Positions 50,869-56,449 of a stretch of 56,449 nt of DNA are shown here, one piece after another. Location of the stretch: NCBI GenBank assembly GCA_963973795.1, contig CAXBAF010000025.1, positions 1-56,449 on the forward strand. The letters are read 5' to 3'. This DNA is from UBA1926 sp002337215. GTDB lineage: Bacteria > Planctomycetota > Phycisphaerae > Phycisphaerales > UBA1924. Both the position numbers and the translations under genes were made by a program. Under the pieces are notes generated by a model. That model saw only the letters and a program-made list of their open reading frames with translations. It made no database searches and was not told the DNA's origin. Positions within the stretch are counted from its first letter, which is position 1. Each line of letters begins with the position of its first letter.

Positions 50869-52419
50869 ATGACCGATCCGGATCGCGAGATCTGGGATGG
50901 AATGCTTGCGCACCTGCGTAGGCATCATCCCGCGCTCTGCCGTCATTGGTTCGATGATCTCACTCCGGTGACCGTTGCCGAGGGTTCGGTCTTTCTGCGC
51001 GCCGACAACGAGGTGCACCGCGATTACCTCCGCCGAGCCTGCGTGGACGCGTTCGTGGACGCCGCCCAGATCGCCTCCAACAGCCTGCTTGGCGTGCGCT
51101 TCCTTGGCCCGGGCGACGATGCGCCGGCGCCGCCGAAGGCGCCCGGCCGGGCCGCGCACCGCGACACGAAGCGGCCCCCCCAGACCACAGACACACCGGT
51201 GACGCCGAAGACCACGCTGTCGTCGGCACGGTCGGCTCACGCCGATGACCCGCGCACGCCGCGCGCGCTGGACCCGAACCGCCAGGGCCCGCTGCACAAG
51301 AAGCGCGACGGCGTCCCCGCGGGGATGACCGGGTCGGGCTCGTCCCCGTTCGGATCGTCCGAGGTCTCGCGCGGGATCGCGGGCTCGCTGTTTCTCAACC
51401 CCGATCACACCTTCGACAACTTCGTCATGGGCGAGGGCAACCGCTGGGCCTATTCCGCGGCGATCGCGGTCGCCGAGAACCCGGGCCGCTCGTACAACCC
51501 GCTGTTCATCCACGGCGACGTCGGCCTGGGCAAGACGCACCTTCTGCAGGCGATCTGCCTCCAGATCCGCGCCGACCGGCCCGACGCGGTGCTGCACTAT
51601 GTCTCGTGCGACGAGTTCATCAACGAGTTCATGCAGAGCGTGCAGAACAACCAGATGGGCGAGTTCCGCCACCGCTTCCGCGAGGTGGACGCGCTGGTGA
51701 TCGACGACATCCACTTTCTGACGAGCCGGGAGCGGAGCCAGGAAGAGTTCTTCCACACCTTCAACAGCCTGCACGCGATGCAGAAGCAGATCATCATCTC
51801 CTCGGACGCGCCGCCTTCCCAGATCCCGAATCTCGAGAGCCGCCTCGTCTCGCGGTTTCAGTCGGGGCTGGTCGCCGAGATCGCGCGCCCCACCTTCGAG
51901 ACGCGGGTCGCGATCCTGTTCACCAAGGCCCGCCTGCGGGGCATCGAGCTGGGCCAGGGCGTTGCGGAGTTTGTCGCCTCCCGCTTCGCGACCAACATCC
52001 GCGAGCTCGAGGGGGCGATCACCCAGCTCCAGGTCTTCGCGTCGATGGACGGGACGGAGATCACCCTCGATCTCGCCCGCAAGGCGTTCGGCGAGCAGAT
52101 CCGCGAGACCAAGCCCCAGCCCTCGATCGAAGACATCATCCAGGTCGTCTGCGCCTACTTCGACGTCAAGCGCGTGGACCTGCTGGGCAAACGACGGCAC
52201 CAGTCGATCAGCCTCCCCAGGCAGATCTGCATGTTCCTCGCACGGTCCCACACCCGGCTCTCGCTCGAGGAGATCGGTGCCCAATTCGGCGGCCGAGACC
52301 ACTCCACGGTGATCCATGCCGTCAAGAGCGTAACCGCCAAACAGGATCAGGACGACGGGTTTGCGACCATGCTCTCGACCCTCGAATCCCAAGCTCTCGG
52401 CGCGGCCGGCTCCAACTGA
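50869..52419 (+). CDS. dnaA: Chromosomal replication initiator DnaA
   Basis: A 516-residue AAA+ initiator that melts the origin. Domain I (about 1-85) is followed by a long Pro/Ala-rich linker (86-170). AAA+ domain III starts at FDNFVMGEGNRWAY, with Walker A GDVGLGKT at 216-223 (first variable Gly is Asp here), then DALVIDDIHFL and an SRLVSRFQSGL sensor. Domain IV has the DNA-binding signature GGRDHSTVIHAV. The ATG at 50869 has GAGG upstream. A likely oriC follows. dnaN is not adjacent. Confidence 0.96.
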   Translation: MTDPDREIWDGMLAHLRRHHPALCRHWFDDLTPVTVAEGSVFLRADNEVHRDYLRRACVDAFVDAAQIASNSLLGVRFLGPGDDAPAPPKAPGRAAHRDTKRPPQTTDTPVTPKTTLSSARSAHADDPRTPRALDPNRQGPLHKKRDGVPAGMTGSGSSPFGSSEVSRGIAGSLFLNPDHTFDNFVMGEGNRWAYSAAIAVAENPGRSYNPLFIHGDVGLGKTHLLQAICLQIRADRPDAVLHYVSCDEFINEFMQSVQNNQMGEFRHRFREVDALVIDDIHFLTSRERSQEEFFHTFNSLHAMQKQIIISSDAPPSQIPNLESRLVSRFQSGLVAEIARPTFETRVAILFTKARLRGIELGQGVAEFVASRFATNIRELEGAITQLQVFASMDGTEITLDLARKAFGEQIRETKPQPSIEDIIQVVCAYFDVKRVDLLGKRRHQSISLPRQICMFLARSHTRLSLEEIGAQFGGRDHSTVIHAVKSVTAKQDQDDGFATMLSTLESQALGAAGSN

Positions 52420-52788
52420 CAACCGATTGTGGATAACCCGTGGATGAGCGCTCGGCGGCGCGCGGTCCGGGTTCCGCTTTCATCAGGCCGGATTGGGTCG
52501 GTTTCCCGGAGACGGCCATGAACTGACGAGTACCGAGCGCCAGCGACAGACAACCGACAGTTTGTTCGTATCGGGCAACCTTCCGTCAAATCCCTTGTTG
52601 AAAGGGGCTTACGGGAGTTCAGTCGTCGGCTCTCCACGAGTTGACAGCGTCTAAACTATCTTCATCCCTTATTCATATTGGATTAAAGGGAAAGAGAGAC
52701 CCACCCGGCGGGGAGCCGCGGGGCTTGCAAAGTCTCCACAGCGATTGTGGATGACTCGTGCAGGACTGCCGGTAGAACCACGGTGGAA
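52420..52788. other. Candidate replication origin (oriC)
   Basis: A noncoding gap between dnaA and mutM. A perfect DnaA box, TGTGGATAA, lies at 52428-52436; a near-perfect box, TGTGGATGA, at 52746-52754; and a weaker one at 52438-52446. An AT-rich stretch (52650-52690), unlike the GC-rich surroundings, could be the unwinding element. A CCCTT/AAGGG stem lies at 52592-52606. Confidence 0.65.
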
Positions 52789-53694
52789 TCACCCGTTCCG
52801 GGGTTGACACCGCTCGCAGAAGACCGTGGCTCGCTGTGCGACCCGCAGACCGGCCAGCGGGGTGCCGCACGAGCGGCAGGGAAGGCCCGTCCGCCCATAG
52901 ACACGGTGGGACCGCTGGTACGCCCCGGCGTTGCCCGACCCGTCCCGGTAGTCGCGGATCGTCGAACCGCCCCGCTCGATTGCCTGCCGCAGGATTCGGC
53001 GGACGCTGGTCGCGAGCAGGGCGACCCGGTCCGGGGGGATGTCACCGGCGGGATCCTCGGGGTGCAGCCGGGCGGCGAACAGCGATTCGTCGGCGTAGAT
53101 GTTCCCGACACCCGCGAGAACCTGCTGATCGAGCAGGGCGGCCTTGATCGCGCGCCGCGTTCCGACGAGCCGGTCGGCGAGGGCCTTCCCGCGGATCGTG
53201 AGCGCGTCGGGTCCCAGATCGGCCCAGGCGTCGCGTGTGCCGTTCGGGAGCGCCCGGACGAGGCCGAACCGGCGGGGATCACTGAACGCGATCTGACGCC
53301 CGTTGTCGAGCCTCCAGAGGACGTGTGTGTGCGCCGGGAGGTCGGCGTTTCGATCGAGTGCGCTGACCGAGCCGGTCATGCCGAGCTGGATGACGACCGC
53401 CGGTGCGTCGCCAGATGGATCGCCAGTCGTGCGGCCCGCCGTGGACTGCTCGGCCTCGATCGCGAGCTGCTTGCCGCGGCGCGCGGTGCCGCGGATGGTC
53501 AGGCCCTCGAGCAGCCAGGTCGGCGCGAGCCGTACCGGGGTTGGAGCGCCCGCAGCTCGCGAGAAACCACCCACGGGATCGCCCGGCCCGCTGACCATGT
53601 CGCGCCTCCGGATCTCGACGGCGCGGATTGTCCGTCCGACCAGGGCCGGCTCGATCGACCGGCGCAGCGTCTCGACCTCGGGAAGCTCGGGCAT
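52789..53694 (-). CDS. mutM: Formamidopyrimidine-DNA glycosylase
   Basis: A 301-residue bifunctional DNA repair enzyme that removes 8-oxoguanine and cuts the abasic site. The N-terminal PELPEVETL carries the catalytic Pro2 and Glu3. A lysine in RRGKQLAIE and the FSDPRRFG segment are conserved. The H2TH region has LLDQQVLAGVGNIYADESLF, and the C-terminal zinc finger uses CRSCG...CERCQ. MPELPEVE fixes the start at 53694. Confidence 0.95.
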   Translation of the reverse strand: MPELPEVETLRRSIEPALVGRTIRAVEIRRRDMVSGPGDPVGGFSRAAGAPTPVRLAPTWLLEGLTIRGTARRGKQLAIEAEQSTAGRTTGDPSGDAPAVVIQLGMTGSVSALDRNADLPAHTHVLWRLDNGRQIAFSDPRRFGLVRALPNGTRDAWADLGPDALTIRGKALADRLVGTRRAIKAALLDQQVLAGVGNIYADESLFAARLHPEDPAGDIPPDRVALLATSVRRILRQAIERGGSTIRDYRDGSGNAGAYQRSHRVYGRTGLPCRSCGTPLAGLRVAQRATVFCERCQPRNG

Positions 53695-53735
53695 GGGCGA
53701 TGGTACGGACGGGCGCGTGTCGCGCGGGGCCGACG

Positions 53736-54221
53736 CTACTTCCGCAGCCGACGGAAGAACGCGCGGAGCAGTTCGGCCGATTCCTCGGCGAGCACACCCG
53801 GGACCACCACGCACCGGTGGTTGAGCCGGGAGTCGTTCAGGATCTCATAGAGCGTGCGCACCGCCCCGGCCTTGGGGTCGTCGGCGCCGTAGATCACGCG
53901 CCCGACGCGGGCGTTCACGATCAGCCCCGCGCACATGGGGCAGGGCTCAAGCGTGACGGCGAGCGAGCAGTGGTTGAGCCGAAAGTCATTGATCGCGGCG
54001 CACGCGGCGCGGATCGCGATGAACTCGGCGTGTGCGCTGGGGTCGCGGTCGATCTCGCGCCGGTTCGCCGCCTCGCCCAGGATTTCGCCCGACTCGGTGT
54101 CGTAGACCACCGCGCCGACGGGGACCTCGCCCGCCTCTGCCGCGGCCTCTGCGAGGGCGAGCGCCCGCCGCATCATGCGCACGTCGAGTTCGGACCCGGA
54201 GTCGTCGGCATGGCCGGTCAC
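53736..54221 (-). CDS. tadA: tRNA-specific adenosine deaminase
   Basis: A 161-residue enzyme that deaminates A34 to inosine in the tRNA anticodon. Zinc motif HAE in DPSAHAEFIAIR and PCPMC in LEPCPMCAGLI; the N-terminal helix MRRALALAEAA and EVPVGAVV are typical. The GTG start at 54221 overlaps the tatC stop (GTGA), giving coupled translation. Confidence 0.93.
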   Translation of the reverse strand: MTGHADDSGSELDVRMMRRALALAEAAAEAGEVPVGAVVYDTESGEILGEAANRREIDRDPSAHAEFIAIRAACAAINDFRLNHCSLAVTLEPCPMCAGLIVNARVGRVIYGADDPKAGAVRTLYEILNDSRLNHRCVVVPGVLAEESAELLRAFFRRLRK

Positions 54222-55546
54222 GCGCGCCCGTCCTTGTCCGGATCGGACCCGCCGGCCTCATCGGGGGGGCCTTCATCCGGGCCTTCATCCGGGTCGGCGT
54301 CGGGGTCGGCGTCTGGGTCGGCGTCTCCGAGGTCGGTGTCGCGCCCGCCCGAGGGTGGGGGTGGCGGGTCGTCGTACGCATTCGGGTCGTCGCCGAAGCC
54401 GTCGCCAAAGTCGTCGTTGGTTTCGTCATCGACCGTCTCATCGAAGATGTCGCGGCGTGGCTGATCATCGTCGAGCATCGAGTCGAGCGGCGGCGGGCCG
54501 TCGTCCGTGAACCCGTCGGTGTCCTCGTCCGCGTCGCCGTCGGGTTCACGCGCGTCCTGCTCCTCGGTCCGCGGCCTGCCCCAGTTGGGCGGGAAGACGA
54601 TCAGCAGCAGCATGCCCAGCTCGAACAGGATGTAGAGGGGGATCGCGAGCAGCATCATCGAGAGCGGGTCGGCGGGTGTCAGCACGGCGCCCGCGACGAC
54701 GCACACCGCGACGGCGTATTTGCGGTACTTCGCCAGCGTCTGCCGGGTCACGATGCCCGCCCAGCCGAGCAGCAGCACGACGACCGGCGTCTGGAACCCG
54801 ATCCCGAACGCGAGCGCGAGATTCAGCACGGTCTTGATGTACTCGCTCACGCGGTACTGCTGGGTGATGCCCGCGCCGGCGACCAGCTCGGCGCCGATGG
54901 TCGCCAGCGAGCCGTCCCGCTTGGGGACCACCGTCCGCATCTGCATCAGATCGGTGTTGATCCACTGCTCGCCGAGCTTCGGGTCGGGCGGGTCGCCCGC
55001 GAGCACGGGGAGCGAGGGGAGCACGATCCCCTCGCCGACCTGCACGATCGGGGTCGAGTCCTGACCGAGCTGGGTTCCGAAGTTGATGAAGAACGCGAGG
55101 ATGACCGGGAGAATCACGAAGTAGAGAAACAGGGCGCTCGACAGGGTGAGGATCGTGCTCAGCGGCACGAGGATGTGCACGAACGAGCGCTCGTTGCTGT
55201 AGAGCCCGGGTTCGATGAACTTCCAGAGGTGATAGAGAATCCAGGGGCTGCCGACGATCACCGTCGCGATCAGCGAGATCTGCATGTAGACCGCGAAGGT
55301 TTCGAAGGGCCCCGTCGCGAGCAGGCCCGAGGGCTGGCTCGCCTGGCGGAGCTCGTCGCGCAGCGGGTCGATGAGCAACGCGAGCAGCGGTTTCCCGAAT
55401 ACCAGAGCGGCGATCAGCAGCGGGACGATCCCGATCATCGCCAGGATCAGCCGGCGCCGGAGCTCTTCGAGGTGGTCGCCCAGCGACATCTCGGCGGGGT
55501 CGCGGTCCTTGTAGGCGAGTTTCGGCGTGGGTGCGGAGGGTGCCAT
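54218..55546 (-). CDS. tatC: Sec-independent translocase TatC with extra loop and acidic tail
   Basis: A 442-residue inner membrane protein that receives twin-arginine signal peptides. The core (SLGDHLEELRRRLILAMIG, FKPxx-type loop, GPFETFAVYMQISL, IEPGLYSNERSFV) is intact. Between the third and fourth helices there is an enlarged exported loop of roughly 80-90 residues. After the last helix comes a ~110-residue tail rich in Asp/Glu/Pro, encoded by short DNA repeats. tadA follows with overlap. tatA is not present in the window. Confidence 0.93.
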   Translation of the reverse strand: MAPSAPTPKLAYKDRDPAEMSLGDHLEELRRRLILAMIGIVPLLIAALVFGKPLLALLIDPLRDELRQASQPSGLLATGPFETFAVYMQISLIATVIVGSPWILYHLWKFIEPGLYSNERSFVHILVPLSTILTLSSALFLYFVILPVILAFFINFGTQLGQDSTPIVQVGEGIVLPSLPVLAGDPPDPKLGEQWINTDLMQMRTVVPKRDGSLATIGAELVAGAGITQQYRVSEYIKTVLNLALAFGIGFQTPVVVLLLGWAGIVTRQTLAKYRKYAVAVCVVAGAVLTPADPLSMMLLAIPLYILFELGMLLLIVFPPNWGRPRTEEQDAREPDGDADEDTDGFTDDGPPPLDSMLDDDQPRRDIFDETVDDETNDDFGDGFGDDPNAYDDPPPPPSGGRDTDLGDADPDADPDADPDEGPDEGPPDEAGGSDPDKDGRA

Positions 55547-55704
55547 CGGGCAGACGATAGTGGACCTCGGGGCCGGCGACCGAACCGAGGCGGGCCCCCC
55601 GGCCTCTCATGGGGACCGATCGCGAGAAATTGTCCGCAAATCATCCACCAACCGCGACGGCGAACCCCGGCGGGCGCATCCGGGTAGGAAGAAGCCGGGA
55701 CAGC

Positions 55705-56449
55705 ATGACGGGGAAGAACAAACAAATCCCGATCGACGATCGGGCCGCGGGGCGTACCGAGGCCGGCGGTGCCGCCACGGCCACCGAGACGGCCGCCCCC
55801 GCTGGGGGTCTGCGTGTCGTCAGCCCGCCCGAGGACGGTGAGCCCCTGTTCGGGCCGACCGAGATCCAGCGGATCTGGCGCGAGCACAGGCGGTGGATCG
55901 CGGCGATCCTGCTCGCCCACAAGCCCCGCGAGACCGACGTCGAGGACCTGTTGCAGACGGTCGCGGTCGCGGTCGTGCGCAAGATCGGCGAGCTCCGCGA
56001 CCCCTCGGCGGTCAAGCCCTGGCTGCGGACCGTCGCGATCAACGCGGCCCGCGCCTCGGGGCGGGACGTCCAGCGGTCCCGCAAGCACCTCAAGCTGGTC
56101 CGCGACCGGGCCATCACACGCGGGTCGCCCGGCTCGGGTGACGACGACGAGAACACGACCGCCGACGGGGTGACCCGACGCGAGGAGGCCGACCGGCTGA
56201 TGGCGCTCGCGCGGACGCTCCCGGAGGGGTACCGCGAGCCGCTCTTGATGCGGTGCGTCCGCGGGATGAGTTATCGGCAGATCGGCGCGGTGCTCGATCT
56301 GCCCGAGACCACGATCGAGACCCGGATCGCGCGGGGTCGGCGGATGCTCCGCGAGCTCGCCGCCCAGCGGGCGTCGAAGAACCGGCGTCTGGAAGGGCGA
56401 GCGCCGGGAAATCCTGACGCCCCCGGGGCGCGGCTCGCCGCGGCGGGGG
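55705..56449 (+). CDS. ECF-type sigma factor, cut by the window edge
   Basis: About 248 codons are visible before the window ends, with no stop. After a variable N-terminus, region 2 has ETDVEDLLQTVAVAVVRKIG and WLRTVAINAARASGR, and region 4 has LPEGYREPLLMRCVRGMSYR with HTH QIGAVLDLPETTIETRIARG. The ATG at 55705 is preceded by AGGAAGAAG at long spacing. It is followed by a basic, Ala/Pro-rich extension, so the protein may continue into an extra domain. Confidence 0.82.
   Translation, partial: MTGKNKQIPIDDRAAGRTEAGGAATATETAAPAGGLRVVSPPEDGEPLFGPTEIQRIWREHRRWIAAILLAHKPRETDVEDLLQTVAVAVVRKIGELRDPSAVKPWLRTVAINAARASGRDVQRSRKHLKLVRDRAITRGSPGSGDDDENTTADGVTRREEADRLMALARTLPEGYREPLLMRCVRGMSYRQIGAVLDLPETTIETRIARGRRMLRELAAQRASKNRRLEGRAPGNPDAPGARLAAAG

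Noticed and set aside
1..56449. tRNA, rRNA, insertion sequences and CRISPR arrays
   Set aside because: No T-loop pattern with a matching acceptor stem, transposase motif or evenly spaced long repeats was found on reading both strands by eye; a covariance-model scan would be more sensitive.

Overview
The window reads as chromosomal DNA from a planctomycete of class Phycisphaerae, most likely order Phycisphaerales. The evidence is the high GC content, five secreted proteins ending in the paired LDLADI / terminal GCP tag (the family known as GC-type dockerin), a PEP-CTERM-like protein ending in poly-arginine, type IV pilin-like genes with the FTLIELLVVIAIIALLI helix, and a planctomycete-style ECF sigma / HX3CX2C anti-sigma pair. 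I saw no mobile element, CRISPR array, rRNA or tRNA.

Layout: 1-6.8 kb holds a truncated clpB, a YjfB-like motility protein, a small lipoprotein with a structured leader, an H1-like winged-helix DNA-binding protein, parB, an ABC ATPase with two parS-like palindromes beside and inside it, and a sigma/anti-sigma pair. 6.9-18.6 kb is mainly a surface and secreted-protein region: a spondin-domain PEP-CTERM protein, a DciA-like protein, a giant repeat protein, a PadR/HAAS-domain pair, and dockerin-tagged proteins beside a collagen-like protein with an S74 intramolecular chaperone. 18.8-31.7 kb has an unknown membrane protein, a sulfotransferase, a pilin-like operon, a PAP phosphatase, a dockerin-tagged haem peroxidase, an SLC13 transporter, a sugar epimerase and a hybrid histidine kinase. 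31.9-43.8 kb has rpiB coupled to a Sua5/YwlE fusion, another pilin-like protein, comEC, a large secreted protein of unknown function, trpE, a SerA-like dehydrogenase and two paralogous small membrane proteins. 44-50.6 kb has pdxJ-folC, small proteins, a class V aminotransferase, a VTT-domain membrane protein and a metallo-beta-lactamase-fold hydrolase. 50.7-56.4 kb has dnaA, a likely replication origin, mutM, tadA-tatC and a truncated ECF sigma factor.

Functional links: dnaA, the candidate oriC, parB with parS-like sites and a DciA-like protein place this window near the chromosome origin. Sulfotransferase, PAP phosphatase and an SLC13 anion transporter may form a sulfate-metabolism neighbourhood. 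The dockerin-tagged proteins probably share an export or anchoring route; TatC is also encoded here.

The most unusual items are the Sua5/YwlE fusion whose Sua5 half seems to have lost its substrate motifs, parS-like palindromes in a neighbouring ABC gene, the 22-bp-phased triple repeat upstream of a dockerin gene, and a palindrome covering the Shine-Dalgarno sequence of the hybrid kinase. All assignments come from reading the sequence; no database search was run.
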